From Caenimonas soli (GTDB lineage Bacteria; Pseudomonadota; Gammaproteobacteria; Burkholderiales; Burkholderiaceae_C), in the NCBI RefSeq assembly GCF_013155545.1, contig NZ_JABJVV010000017.1:1-64000 (forward strand): DNA of 64,000 nucleotides. Reading direction: 5' to 3'. Each line of letters starts with the position of its first letter. The stretch's first letter is position 1. The position numbers were made by a program, and so were the translations under genes. Under the pieces are notes generated by a model. That model did no database searches. It saw nothing but the letters and a program-made list of their open reading frames with translations, and was not told the origin of the DNA. Shown here one piece after another: positions 50,670 through 59,889 of the stretch.

Positions 50670-53006
50670 TCACAGATCGAACTTGAGTTCGGCTGTGTAG
50701 CTTCGCTTCGGATAAGGGTGGAAGTTCCAGAACCTGTAGTTGTTCAGGTTGTCGATGCCGAACGCCGTGGTGAGTTGCTTGCTGACCTGCCAGCGCACGC
50801 GCAAGTCCACCGTGAAGTACTTGCTGACGCCCTGGTAGGTGTACCCGTTGACGTCGCTGTTGTTCAGCGTCCGGAACTGGGGGCCGCTGTAGCGCGCGCC
50901 CAGGCTGCTGGTCCACTGTGAATTCCAGCGATAGCTGGCGAGCGCGGTGGCACGCCATTTGGGGATGTTGGGCTGGCGCTTGCCGAGGGTGTCGCCGGGC
51001 ACGGCCACGAAGCCCGCGTTCTCCTTGATGACCGAATCGGCGTAAGTGATGCTGCCGGCCAGGTCCAGGCCCTTGGCCAGTACATCGCTGCCGTTGTAGG
51101 CCATTTCCAGGCCCTTGGTCTGGATGTGGCCGACGTTCTGCACGCGGGTCACGTTCCTGTTGGCGATGGGGTCGAGCGTGGTCTGCGAGTACAGCGAATC
51201 GCGTGTGTTCTCGGCGAAGAACGTCAGGCGCAGCTGGGCGTTGGCCAGGTCTTTCTCTGCGCTCAGCTCCGTGGTCCAGGACTTCTCGGGCTTGAGGTTC
51301 GGGTCGTTGATGAATTGCGCGTTGGCCGTCGAAGTCGCGCCATAGAGTTCGCCCACGGTCGGAAAGCGCACGGCACGGCCGACGGAAGTCTTCAATACCG
51401 TGTCCGATGCCCACTGGTACGACAGCGCGGCCTTGGGCGAGAAATAGGACTCGTGGCGTTCCTGCCAGGATGTGTCGACTGCCGGCACGGCGCCCGGGAT
51501 CTGCGTGAAGCCGCCGCTGGCGCGCCAGGATTCGGCGCGACCGCCCAGCACGGTCTTCCACCTGGGCGCAAAGGCCCATGCGTCCTGCGCGTAGAGGCCT
51601 TGCAGGCGGGTGTGGCCGCCGACATTGCTGGCGACGCTGCCGGCCGGATCGGAGATCCAATTGGATGCGATGCTGGAGGTCAGGTACTTCAGTGTGTAGC
51701 TGTCCTGCTGGAAGCCGAAATCCACGATGTGGGCACCCTGCATGCCGCTGGGCCGCCAGACACCTTTGAGTGCCAGCGTGTTCCAGCCGGTGCCGCTGCC
51801 GTCGGCCAGCGTGCCGGGCCCGCCGCTGGACGACGCCGGCAACACGGCGCCTGCGCCGTTCTGGCGCTTCTCGTCCTTGTTGTAGTCGTACAGGCTGGCG
51901 GCCACTTCCCAGTCGAACACGCCTTGGGCGTGGCTCTTGACCGACAGGCCGTGCATGAAATGGGTCAGGCTTTCATTGGTGAGCGCGAAATCGGCGCCCG
52001 TGACGACCGGGAACGTGCGGCCGTCGATGCTGATCGGCCCGCTGTACACCGGCTGCCCTGCGGCATTGCGCAGGTACGACACGGGCCGGCCCTCCGCATT
52101 GTTCTGCCACAAGCCGAAGGTGTAGGCGGCGCGAACAGTGGGCGTGAAGTCGTAGGCCAGCTTGACCTTCAGATGATCCTGCCGGGTGCGGTATTCGGTG
52201 CCCGTACCCAGCACGTAGATCGGCGCGTTCGTGTTGTTGCGATCCGGGACGGCGCCGGTCACGGGGGGTCCGGCGCCACCGGGCGTCCCGGTGCTCACCA
52301 GCCGGGTGGCGAAGGTCAGCGGCTGGCCGTGGCTGTCGGTGTGGTTGACGTTGAACCACCAGGCCAGGTCGCCCGACCTGTTGCCGGCGGAGGCGCTGGC
52401 CTGCCAGGCGTTGTAGGTCGCATTGGTGTTGTACAGCTCGAACGGCTGCCTCACGTAACCGATCTTGGCGTGGGATTCGAACCGGGTGGGCATGCGCGTC
52501 ACATAGTCGACCACGGCACCGACCGAGTTGCCCGGATAGGCTGCGGAGAAGGGGCCGTACATGACGTCCACCCGGTCGATCTCCTCGGGCGTCACCAGGC
52601 CCCAGCGCGGTGGAAAGCTCAATCCTCCGACGCCGTTACCCAGGTAGTTGGAGAGCAGGATGCCGTCGGCATAGACCGCCGAGCGCGCGCTGTTGCCGGT
52701 GCCGGATGCGCGGCTGGAGAGGATGGCGTGGTTGTAGTCGCCGATGTAGCGCTTGCGCACCAGCAGGCTCGGAAAGTACTTGAGCGCGTCCTCGCTGTCG
52801 GTGGCATTGATGGTCTGCTCGATCTGCTCGCGCGTGACGCCCTCCATGGTGGTGGGGATTTGCGTGGGCAGGGAGGTGGGCGGGCCTCCGGTGATGGTGA
52901 CGACGCCCAGGCTTCTGACGGGTGCCTCGGCGCCACTTTGCGCCCAGGCCGGAGCCATCAACGGGAAGGCCAGCGCAAGCGCGATGGCAAGACGGGATTT
53001 CTTCAT
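50670..53006 (-). CDS. TonB-dependent outer-membrane receptor
   Basis: 778 residues. A signal peptide (MKKSRLAIALALAFPLMAPAWA) precedes a plug domain (EGVTREQIEQTINATDSEDAL, AVYADGILLSNYLGNGVGGL and YGPFSAAYPGNSVGAVV). A long beta-barrel follows and ends YTAELKFDL. The start at 53006 has GGAGAAG before it. It is upstream-neighboured by a DUF2946-like gene, a combination often seen with copper or other metal uptake, but the ligand is not known. The longer open frame upstream is not part of the protein. Confidence 0.92.
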   Translation of the reverse strand: MKKSRLAIALALAFPLMAPAWAQSGAEAPVRSLGVVTITGGPPTSLPTQIPTTMEGVTREQIEQTINATDSEDALKYFPSLLVRKRYIGDYNHAILSSRASGTGNSARSAVYADGILLSNYLGNGVGGLSFPPRWGLVTPEEIDRVDVMYGPFSAAYPGNSVGAVVDYVTRMPTRFESHAKIGYVRQPFELYNTNATYNAWQASASAGNRSGDLAWWFNVNHTDSHGQPLTFATRLVSTGTPGGAGPPVTGAVPDRNNTNAPIYVLGTGTEYRTRQDHLKVKLAYDFTPTVRAAYTFGLWQNNAEGRPVSYLRNAAGQPVYSGPISIDGRTFPVVTGADFALTNESLTHFMHGLSVKSHAQGVFDWEVAASLYDYNKDEKRQNGAGAVLPASSSGGPGTLADGSGTGWNTLALKGVWRPSGMQGAHIVDFGFQQDSYTLKYLTSSIASNWISDPAGSVASNVGGHTRLQGLYAQDAWAFAPRWKTVLGGRAESWRASGGFTQIPGAVPAVDTSWQERHESYFSPKAALSYQWASDTVLKTSVGRAVRFPTVGELYGATSTANAQFINDPNLKPEKSWTTELSAEKDLANAQLRLTFFAENTRDSLYSQTTLDPIANRNVTRVQNVGHIQTKGLEMAYNGSDVLAKGLDLAGSITYADSVIKENAGFVAVPGDTLGKRQPNIPKWRATALASYRWNSQWTSSLGARYSGPQFRTLNNSDVNGYTYQGVSKYFTVDLRVRWQVSKQLTTAFGIDNLNNYRFWNFHPYPKRSYTAELKFDL

Positions 53007-53070
53007 ATTCTTCTCCAACTCACAATGAAATGTGCCCGCAGCCCGTTTGAAAAACGAGGCGAGAGCGCGA

Positions 53071-53433
53071 TCAGATCGAGAGCGGAGAAGGTGGCCCTCG
53101 GGCCGGCAGGGGCGCGGCCGTGAGCCCGGCCAGCCGGGCAGTGGGGATCGACTGCATCGCCCGCGAGAGCGGCAACGCGGCGGGGATCGGCTGCAAGCCA
53201 GCGGGAAGAGGCGCGTCCATCGCCGCGCACATCGGGCAGTCCAGCGTATGGCTTTTCGCCTGGGTCGAGCCGTCCTCGCCCTTGACCAGGATCTTGATGG
53301 CCCCGGCGGCCGAGCAGACCAATTCAAGCCCCTGGGGGTTGACGATGGGCGAAGCAATGGCGATCCCGACGGAAACGGCGAACCACGCAAGCACGAGGCG
53401 GGCAATGAAACGGGCGCGGCGCAGGGTTTCCAT
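53071..53433 (-). CDS. DUF2946-like exported/membrane protein with a CPMC motif
   Basis: 120 residues. The N-terminal hydrophobic segment (RLVLAWFAVSVGIAIASPIV) is a signal peptide or anchor. The mature part has LVCSAAGAIKILVKGEDG and the pair DCPMCAAMDAPLP, the Cys-x-x-Cys typical of DUF2946, often close to metal-transport loci. The final 40 residues are proline- and alanine-rich. It lies 64 bases upstream of the TonB receptor gene on the same strand, so the two probably form an operon. Confidence 0.8.
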   Translation of the reverse strand: METLRRARFIARLVLAWFAVSVGIAIASPIVNPQGLELVCSAAGAIKILVKGEDGSTQAKSHTLDCPMCAAMDAPLPAGLQPIPAALPLSRAMQSIPTARLAGLTAAPLPARGPPSPLSI

Positions 53434-53484
53434 GGAGGCGGGCGATTATCCCCTGAGATCTCTCGTCGAGTACATTTCCTGCAC

Positions 53485-53865
53485 ATGTCCGCGCATACCC
53501 AGATCCGCCTCGCTTCCCTGTCTAGCGCCGCCTACGGCGCGCTCCTCGTGAGTGGCGCCGTTTATCACTTCCAGCGCACCGGCAGTTTCCGCGCCCTGGG
53601 GCACAGCCTGGCGCAACCCACCCTGTGGATCGCGCTGCTGATCGCCGCGCTGGTGACCTTCGGCTTGTGGCAGCGCCATGCCTGGGCCTGGTGGCTGGGC
53701 ATCGCGGCGGCGGCCTATCAGATCTTCCGGATCGTCAGCGCGTACGTGCAGGGGCGCGGCTTCGGCCACATGCCGGGATTCCCCACGCTGCTCGCGCTGG
53801 CGCTGCTGGTTCTGATCCTGGTGCTGCTGTTGCCGCGCAAGGCGCGCCTGGGCTGCAACCGCTGA
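53485..53865 (+). CDS. Small integral membrane protein, 126 residues
   Basis: The start ATG 53485 (MSAHTQIRLASLSSAAYGAL) was chosen because upstream codons are in the neighbouring DUF2946 gene's promoter area. Four hydrophobic stretches are seen: about residues 10-27, 45-63, 66-84 and 100-117. It ends with a basic tail (PRKARLGCNR). No family is recognised. It is divergent from the DUF2946-like gene and precedes the cysteine synthase gene by 37 bases. Confidence 0.75.
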   Translation: MSAHTQIRLASLSSAAYGALLVSGAVYHFQRTGSFRALGHSLAQPTLWIALLIAALVTFGLWQRHAWAWWLGIAAAAYQIFRIVSAYVQGRGFGHMPGFPTLLALALLVLILVLLLPRKARLGCNR

Positions 53866-53902
53866 GGCTGGCGCTTCCCGGAGAATCGGCTATTCTGAGC
53901 TG

Positions 53903-54907
53903 ATGGACGTGCGTGATGGCTTTACCGAGGCGGTGGGCAACACACCGCTCATCAGGCTGCGTCAAGCGTCCGAACTGACGGGCTGCGAAATTCTCGGCAA
54001 GGCCGAGTTCATGAATCCCGGCGGATCGGTGAAGGACCGCGCGGCGCTCTACATCGTGCTCGATGCCGAAGCGCGCGGCGAGTTGCGGCCGGGAGGCCTC
54101 ATCGTCGAGGGGACTGCAGGCAACACCGGCATAGGTCTCGCGCTCGTGGGCAACGCGCGCGGCTACCGCACCGTCGTCGTGATCCCGCAGACGCAAAGCC
54201 AGGAGAAGAAAGATGCGCTTCGCCTGTACGGGGCCGAACTGCGCGAAGTGCCCGCGGCGCCGTACAGTGATCCCAACAATTACGTGCACGTGGCCGAGCG
54301 CCTCGCGCTCGAACTGGCGCGCACCGAACCCAACGGCGTCCTGTACGCCAACCAATGGGACAACCTCTCCAATCGGGACGCCCACGTCCGCTCCACCGGG
54401 CCGGAGATCTGGCGGCAGACGGAAGGCCGGGTTGACGGCTTTACCTGTTCGATCGGTACGGGCGGCACGCTGGCAGGCGTGGGGTTGTACCTGAAGGAAC
54501 GCAAGGCGGGCGTGGTCATTGCCGCGGCCGATCCCATGGGTGCGGCGATGTACCACTACATCAAGCATGGCGAACTGCGCAGTGAGGGCGGCTCTATCAC
54601 CGAGGGCATCGGCCAAAGCCGGATCACGCGCAATCTGGAGCATGCGCCGATAGACGACGCCTACCAGATCAAGGATGAAGAGGCGTTGCCCGTGCTTTTC
54701 GATCTGCTGCGCCACGAGGGCTTGTGCCTGGGCGGCTCCAGCGGCATCAACGTCGCCGGTGCGATCCGCCTTGCGCGCGACCTCGGCCCGGGCCACACGA
54801 TCGTCACCATCCTCGCCGACGCGGGCACCCGCTACCAATCGAAGCTATACAACCCGTCCTTCCTGCGCGAGAAAAATCTTCCCGCTCCGGCATGGCTCAC
54901 CGGTTGA
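53903..54907 (+). CDS. Cysteine synthase A-type PLP enzyme
   Basis: 334 residues of fold-type II. The PLP Lys44 is in GGSVKDRAALY. EGTAGNTGIGLALVGNARGY and the phosphate-binding IGTGGTLAGVG are diagnostic. These enzymes make cysteine from O-acetylserine and sulfide; related forms use other beta-substituted alanines. The 20-residue insertion around TQSQEKKDALRLYGAELREV fits the longer CysK subtype. The LysR gene at 54918 ends ten bases past its stop in convergent orientation. Confidence 0.92.
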   Translation: MDVRDGFTEAVGNTPLIRLRQASELTGCEILGKAEFMNPGGSVKDRAALYIVLDAEARGELRPGGLIVEGTAGNTGIGLALVGNARGYRTVVVIPQTQSQEKKDALRLYGAELREVPAAPYSDPNNYVHVAERLALELARTEPNGVLYANQWDNLSNRDAHVRSTGPEIWRQTEGRVDGFTCSIGTGGTLAGVGLYLKERKAGVVIAAADPMGAAMYHYIKHGELRSEGGSITEGIGQSRITRNLEHAPIDDAYQIKDEEALPVLFDLLRHEGLCLGGSSGINVAGAIRLARDLGPGHTIVTILADAGTRYQSKLYNPSFLREKNLPAPAWLTG

Positions 54908-54917
54908 TGCGAAGACT

Positions 54918-55829
54918 TCACGATCCGTCACTTGTTTTTCGCCGTAAGCTGCTTCTCACCGCCAGCTTTCGAACGATCGATGAGAACGAACGAGTCTGCA
55001 TCGTCTGCTTGGCGTCACGCTTGCGCAGGATGCCCGGTGTTCTGATGGGGGTCGGGTTCTCCAAGGGAACGATGCAGAGCTCGGTGTTTGGCGGGATCGC
55101 GCCAATGGCGACGATTGCCCCGATCTGCGTGCGGGCGGCAAGCCCGAGCAACGGCGCGATCGTGTTCATTTCCGAGACGATGACCGGCTCTGCGCCGGCG
55201 GCCTGAAAGCACTCGTCGAGCAGCGTGCGTGTCGCAAACGTCTTGGGCAGCAAGGCGAGGCGTTGCCCGTGCAACTCGACCATGCGAATGCGCTTGCGAT
55301 GCGCCAGCGGATGCTCGCTCGAGACCGCAAGCACCATCTCCTCGTTGTACAGCGGCTCGAACCAGAGGTCGGACGGACCCGTGGGACGGTAGGCAATCCC
55401 GAGGTCCAGTTCACCGGCATTGAGTCCGGCGCCGATGCCATCGGCGGGCAGTTCCGTCACGATGACCTTCGCCGTCGGGTGTCGAGCGAGAAAGGTGGCC
55501 GCGCACTCCGGGATGAAACCGAGGTTGAACGTGTTGGTGGCGCCCACGCGCACCTCGCCGGCCAGCTCTCCCGCGGACATCTTGAGGGCGCGCAGCCCCT
55601 GATCCACTTCACGCAGCGATCTGGCGGCGAACTCGAGGAAGAGTTCGCCCGCCTCCGTCACGACCACCCGCTTGCCGACGCGCTCGAACAGAGCGTGTCC
55701 CAGCTCGTCCTCCAGCTGCCGGATTTGATGCGACAGCGTCGACTGCGTGACGTGCACGCGCTCGGCCGCGCGCGTGAAGTTGAGGCACTCGGCGAGTGCG
55801 ACGAAGTAGCGCAGGTGTCTCAGCTCCAT
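54918..55829 (-). CDS. LysR-family transcriptional regulator (CynR-like)
   Basis: 303 residues. MELRHLRYFVALAECLNFTR and the winged helix HVTQSTLSHQIRQLEDELG are typical of the CynR/CatR-type LysR proteins, followed by the effector domain after GEVRVGATNTFNLGF. The tail after residue 270 (KRDAKQTMQTRSF...) is longer than usual. It is divergent from the hydroxyquinol dioxygenase gene and therefore its probable regulator. Confidence 0.93.
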   Translation of the reverse strand: MELRHLRYFVALAECLNFTRAAERVHVTQSTLSHQIRQLEDELGHALFERVGKRVVVTEAGELFLEFAARSLREVDQGLRALKMSAGELAGEVRVGATNTFNLGFIPECAATFLARHPTAKVIVTELPADGIGAGLNAGELDLGIAYRPTGPSDLWFEPLYNEEMVLAVSSEHPLAHRKRIRMVELHGQRLALLPKTFATRTLLDECFQAAGAEPVIVSEMNTIAPLLGLAARTQIGAIVAIGAIPPNTELCIVPLENPTPIRTPGILRKRDAKQTMQTRSFSSIVRKLAVRSSLRRKTSDGS

Positions 55830-55846
55830 TTCCCCCAGCTCCTTCA

Positions 55847-55889
55847 ATCGATGCTGTCGATGATAACCATGGAAATTCATCATTTCCAT
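55847..55889. promoter_or_regulatory. Two inverted repeats between lysR and the dioxygenase operon
   Basis: ATCGA-N5-TCGAT lies at 55847-55861, and a perfect 7-7-7 repeat ATGGAAA-TTCATCA-TTTCCAT lies at 55869-55889. Both lie in the divergent gap 55830-55934, upstream of AAGGAGAC (55923-55930), the ribosome-binding site of the dioxygenase. Spacing and symmetry fit binding of the LysR at 54918. Confidence 0.55.
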
Positions 55890-55934
55890 CTTTCATCGTG
55901 GGAACTTACGCTTCACCCATCCAAGGAGACATCC

Positions 55935-56822
55935 ATGTCCGAGTACGACGAGTCAACGCTGACGCAAGCCGTCATCGATAGCTTTTCCCAGTGCAGCGAT
56001 GAGCGCTTCAAACAGCTGATGGGCTCGCTGGTCAAGCACTTGCACGCCTTCATCCGGGACGTTGACCTGACGCCCGAGGAGTGGATGGGCGCGATCCGCT
56101 TCCTCACGGAAACGGGGCAGAAGTGCGACGACAAGCGCCAGGAGTTCATCCTGCTTTCCGACACGATCGGCGCTTCGATGCTCGTCGTCGCGCTCGACCA
56201 GGCGCGCGCTTCGCGCGGCGCGAAGGGCGCGACCCCCGCCACCGAGGCGACGGTGCAGGGCCCGTACTACTGGGAAGGCGCGCCGGACAAGCCGCTCGGC
56301 GCGGACCTCGCAGAAGGGGTGCCCGGCGAGCCGGCGTCGTATTACGGCCGAGTCACCGACACCGACGGCAACCCGATCGCCGGCGCCCTGCTCGATGTCT
56401 GGTCGGGCGACGGCGAAGGCGTCTATGACATGCAGGTCGAAGGACAGACCGAGATGCGGGCGCGCGGCCGGTTCCGCACCGATGAGGAGGGCCGCTACTG
56501 GTTCTGGTCGATTCGTCCGATGTACTACCCGATTCCCATGGACGGTCCGGTGGGGCGGATGATCAAGCGCATGGGGCGGCATCCGAACCGGCCCGGCCAT
56601 ATTCACATGATCGTGTCGGCAGCGGGTCATGTGCCGGTCACGACGCATCTGTTCGTTGCCGACAGCCCCTACATCGACTCCGACATCGTGTTCGGCGTCC
56701 GCGACAGCCTCATCGTTCCGTTCGATCACCACAGCCCCGGCACGGCGATCGACGGCAGGGTGATGTCCAAGCCTTACTGGTCGGCTCACTACGACTTCCG
56801 CCTGGTCGCGAAACGCGACTGA
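55935..56822 (+). CDS. Intradiol ring-cleavage dioxygenase, hydroxyquinol 1,2-dioxygenase type
   Basis: 295 residues. The Fe(III) ligands of the family are visible: Tyr164 in EGVYD, Tyr198 in MYYPIP, His222 and His224 in GHIHM, close to the numbering of known hydroxyquinol dioxygenases. The helical N-terminal dimer domain (residues 1-100) and GPYYWEGAP follow the family. The enzyme would open a hydroxylated catechol such as hydroxyquinol to maleylacetate. No maleylacetate reductase is in this operon, so the true substrate is not confirmed. AAGGAGAC precedes the ATG. Confidence 0.9.
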   Translation: MSEYDESTLTQAVIDSFSQCSDERFKQLMGSLVKHLHAFIRDVDLTPEEWMGAIRFLTETGQKCDDKRQEFILLSDTIGASMLVVALDQARASRGAKGATPATEATVQGPYYWEGAPDKPLGADLAEGVPGEPASYYGRVTDTDGNPIAGALLDVWSGDGEGVYDMQVEGQTEMRARGRFRTDEEGRYWFWSIRPMYYPIPMDGPVGRMIKRMGRHPNRPGHIHMIVSAAGHVPVTTHLFVADSPYIDSDIVFGVRDSLIVPFDHHSPGTAIDGRVMSKPYWSAHYDFRLVAKRD

Positions 56823-56861
56823 TCCAGGCCCCGAGCGGGCCACGCACTGAAAGGGACTGAC

Positions 56862-57668
56862 ATGAAAATCGGCAAGGAAACTGTGCCGCGCACAGCCATC
56901 TCGACCTCCGACGAGAACACGATCGTCGTCCGCGGACGAAATCTGTCCCGAGACCTCATCGGCAAGATTTCATTCACGGACTACTTCCACCTGCTCGTGA
57001 CCGGCAAGCTGCCCACTCCCGCGGCGACCGCCGTGCTCGACGCCACGCTGGTCGCGATTGCGGAACATGGACTGGTACCCAGCGTGCAGGCCAGCCGCAT
57101 GACGCTCGCCGCAGCCCCCGACGCGCTGCAGGGCGCGGTGGCAGCCGGCATCCTAGGCTGCGGCTCGGTCATCCTCGGCGCCTCGGAGACGGCGGGACGA
57201 CTGTTCAGCGAGATCGACAAGCGCGCCGGTGCCGGCGGTGATCTGGACGAGGCGGCGCTGGCCGTCGTCAAGGCATACCGCGAAGCGGGCAAGTCGATCC
57301 CGGGCTACGGCCACCCGCTGCACAAAGAACGTGACCCGCGTGTCGACGCGCTGTTCGCGGTCGCGCGCGAGCACGGCGCCGACCTGCGTTTCATCGCTAT
57401 CGCGGATGCAGTCGAACGCGTCATCCCCGGCGTTCTGGGCAAGGACCTCAAGCTCAACGTCTCGGCCGCCATTCCGGCAGTGCTGCTGGGTGTCGGCTTT
57501 CCGCTTCTCGCGCTGAAGGGCGTCCCTATCCTCGCGCGCACCGCCGGCCTGATCGCGCACCTGAACGAAGAACTCGAGCAGTCGATCGGCTTCGCGCTGT
57601 CCTACCAAGCGTCGCGGGAAGTCGTCTACGAAGGCGAGCTCCCTGAGGGATTCGGGCGCAAGTCCTGA
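56862..57668 (+). CDS. Citryl-CoA lyase-like protein (citrate-synthase superfamily)
   Basis: 268 residues, covering only the part of citrate synthase that folds around the active site. His69 in IAEHGLVPS and His151 in GYGHPLHKERDPR are candidates for the two catalytic histidines, and SRMTLAAAPDALQGAVAAG is typical of the C-terminal lyase group. The family splits citryl-CoA or a related hydroxy-acyl-CoA. A CoA-transferase gene follows 25 bases after the stop, so a CoA thioester is probably made and split in this pathway. Confidence 0.88.
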   Translation: MKIGKETVPRTAISTSDENTIVVRGRNLSRDLIGKISFTDYFHLLVTGKLPTPAATAVLDATLVAIAEHGLVPSVQASRMTLAAAPDALQGAVAAGILGCGSVILGASETAGRLFSEIDKRAGAGGDLDEAALAVVKAYREAGKSIPGYGHPLHKERDPRVDALFAVAREHGADLRFIAIADAVERVIPGVLGKDLKLNVSAAIPAVLLGVGFPLLALKGVPILARTAGLIAHLNEELEQSIGFALSYQASREVVYEGELPEGFGRKS

Positions 57669-57693
57669 GCCGCACCACGAGGAAAACAACCCC

Positions 57694-58857
57694 ATGCCAA
57701 AAGTTCTTCAAGGCCTGCGCGTGCTCGAACAGGGCACTTTCATCACCGGTCCCGCGGCCGGCATGCTGCTGGGCGACCTCGGCGCCGACGTCATCAAGAT
57801 CGAGCAGCCAGGCACCGGCGATCCGTTCCGCGCCTTCAAGGGCGGACTCTACAGCCCGCACTTCCAGACCTATAACCGCAACAAGCGCAGCGTCACGATC
57901 GACGTGAAGTCGGCTGCCGACCGGGAGCTGATGGATCAGATGGTGCGCGATGCGGACGTGTACATCCAGAACTTCCGCCCCGGCGTCGCCGAAAAGCTCG
58001 GCATGGGAGAAGAGAGGCTGCGCGCGCTGAACCCGCGCCTGATCTACTGTTCCATCAGTGGATTCGGCCCCGACGGGCCGGCTGCGCACCGGCCGAGCTA
58101 CGACACCGTCGCGCAGGCCGCCAGTGGCTATCTCAACCTGCTGGTGAATCCGGGCAATCCCCGCGTCGTCGGCCCGGCCATTGCCGACGCCGTCACCGGC
58201 CACTACGCCGCCTATGGCGTCCTGGGCGCGCTGTTCGAACGCAGCCGAACCGGCGTGGGCCGCAAGGTGGAAATCTCGATGCTCGAGGCGATGAGCCACT
58301 TCAACCTCGACGCCTTCACGCACTACTACTCGGCAGGCGAAGTGATGGGGCCGTTCAGCCGGCCCAGCGTCTCCCAGTCCTACGTGCTGAAGTGCAGCGA
58401 CGGCAAGTGGATCGCTTTGCACATGTCCTCGCCGGAGAAGTTCTGGCAGGGGCTTGCCAATGCCATCGAGCGCCCCGAGATTTTCCAGGACGAGCGCTTT
58501 TCGACGCGCACCGGGCGCATCGAAAACCAGGACGCGCTGATCGCCTTGCTCGGCAAGATCTTCGCGACACAGCCGCGCGACACATGGTGTGCCCGCCTCG
58601 AAGCGCAGGACGTTCCGTTCGCCCCGATGTACGACACCAGCGAGGCCCTCGAGGACCCGCAAGCCAAGCACCTTCGCCTGCTGGTCTCCGCCGTCCATCC
58701 CGAGATGGGAGACTTCCGCACCGTCCGATCGCCGATCTCCTACGATGGCCAGCCTACGCTCGACGTCGTTCCGCCTCCCACGCTCGGCCAGCACGACGAC
58801 GAAGTGAGGGCGGAGGTCCGTGCGCGCGTCGCGGCGTCTTCGCGGGGGGCGCAATGA
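57694..58857 (+). CDS. CaiB/BaiF-family CoA-transferase (third copy)
   Basis: 387 residues. LQGLRVLEQGTFITGPAAGM, LGADVIKIE and NFRPGVAEKLGMG match the family and Asp165 in IADAVTGHYAAYG is the expected catalytic residue. It overlaps the next gene by four bases (ATGA). With the citryl-CoA-lyase-like protein and dioxygenase it probably activates an organic acid as its CoA ester. Confidence 0.93.
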   Translation: MPKVLQGLRVLEQGTFITGPAAGMLLGDLGADVIKIEQPGTGDPFRAFKGGLYSPHFQTYNRNKRSVTIDVKSAADRELMDQMVRDADVYIQNFRPGVAEKLGMGEERLRALNPRLIYCSISGFGPDGPAAHRPSYDTVAQAASGYLNLLVNPGNPRVVGPAIADAVTGHYAAYGVLGALFERSRTGVGRKVEISMLEAMSHFNLDAFTHYYSAGEVMGPFSRPSVSQSYVLKCSDGKWIALHMSSPEKFWQGLANAIERPEIFQDERFSTRTGRIENQDALIALLGKIFATQPRDTWCARLEAQDVPFAPMYDTSEALEDPQAKHLRLLVSAVHPEMGDFRTVRSPISYDGQPTLDVVPPPTLGQHDDEVRAEVRARVAASSRGAQ

Positions 58858-59828
58858 TCACTTCGTTCACCCGACGGGAACTCCTCACCTTGGCTGCCGG
58901 CGCCTGCCTGGCAGTAGCCGGCAACGTCTGGGCGCAGGAGACGGGCGCCATCGTACGGCTCGTTGTTCCATTTGGAGCGGGCACGACGACCGACAGCGTC
59001 GGGCGCGTCGTCGCAGAGTCGCTCAGCAGGGCGTTGAAGCAAAACGTCATCGTCGACAACCGGCCGGGCGCAGGCGGGTCGACCGGCTCCAACCAGGTCG
59101 CCAAGGCGTCGCCCGACGGCAGCACGTTACTTCTAGGGACTGTCGGCACGCACGCGATCAACGCCACGTTGTTCCGCAATCTGCCTTATGACCCGCAGAA
59201 GAATTTCGTGCCGATCGCCTTCGTCGGCTACACGCCGCTGCTGCTGGTCGTGCCCTCGAATTCGAGCGCGAAATCGCCGAAGGACCTGGTGGCGATGGCG
59301 CAGCGCCCACAGGGGATCACGTTCGCCTCGGCGGGGAACGGCACCTCGGGGCACCTGGCCGGCGAGCTGCTCTCCAAGCTCGGCGGAAAGATGATCCACG
59401 TCCCCTACAAGGAGGGCTCGCAGGCGCTGACGGACCTGATCTCGGGCAACGTGGACTTCATGTTCTACCACCCGACGGCGGTCGTTCCGCACATGAAGTC
59501 CGGCAAGTTGCGTGCGCTGGGCGTCAGCAGCGCGGTGCGCTCGCCGCTCGCGCAGGACGTCCCGACGCTGGCCGAACAGGGCTTCAGCGATTTCGATCTG
59601 ATCGCCTGGTTCATGCTTTACGCCCCGGCAGACACTCCAGCTCCCGTGGTTGAGCAACTGCGCAAGGCCGCAGCGACGGCCTTGGGCGGCTCGGACACGC
59701 AGGCTCGTCTCGTCGCACAAGGCGTCGAGTTGCGCCGTATGCGCAGCGACGAACTGGCCGCATTCAATGGCGCCGAAATCCGCAAGTGGGCCGATCTCGT
59801 CAAACGCTCAGGAGCCCAGGTGGATTGA
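58854..59828 (+). CDS. TctC/Bug-family substrate-binding protein
   Basis: 324 residues with a Tat-like or long signal region (SFTRRELLTLAAGACLAVAG to WAQ; the twin Arg at residues 7-8 may direct Tat export). The mature part begins ETGAIVRLVVPFGAGTTTDS. PGAGGSTGSNQVAKASPDGS and HVPYKEGSQALTDLISGNVD are Bug-family signatures. It starts with an ATGA overlap on the CoA-transferase gene, so it probably binds the substrate of that pathway. Confidence 0.93.
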   Translation: MITSFTRRELLTLAAGACLAVAGNVWAQETGAIVRLVVPFGAGTTTDSVGRVVAESLSRALKQNVIVDNRPGAGGSTGSNQVAKASPDGSTLLLGTVGTHAINATLFRNLPYDPQKNFVPIAFVGYTPLLLVVPSNSSAKSPKDLVAMAQRPQGITFASAGNGTSGHLAGELLSKLGGKMIHVPYKEGSQALTDLISGNVDFMFYHPTAVVPHMKSGKLRALGVSSAVRSPLAQDVPTLAEQGFSDFDLIAWFMLYAPADTPAPVVEQLRKAAATALGGSDTQARLVAQGVELRRMRSDELAAFNGAEIRKWADLVKRSGAQVD

Positions 59829-59889
59829 CCTAGTCAGCCTCGGGTGCAAATTTTCAATCGTGAACACAAACTTGAACAGGAGACATCGT

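Noticed and set aside
51126..53123. Plus-strand open frame (665 residues) opposite the TonB receptor
   Set aside because: The reverse-strand frame of the TonB receptor has low-complexity Gly/Val/Ala runs and no known domain; the receptor is clear on the minus strand.
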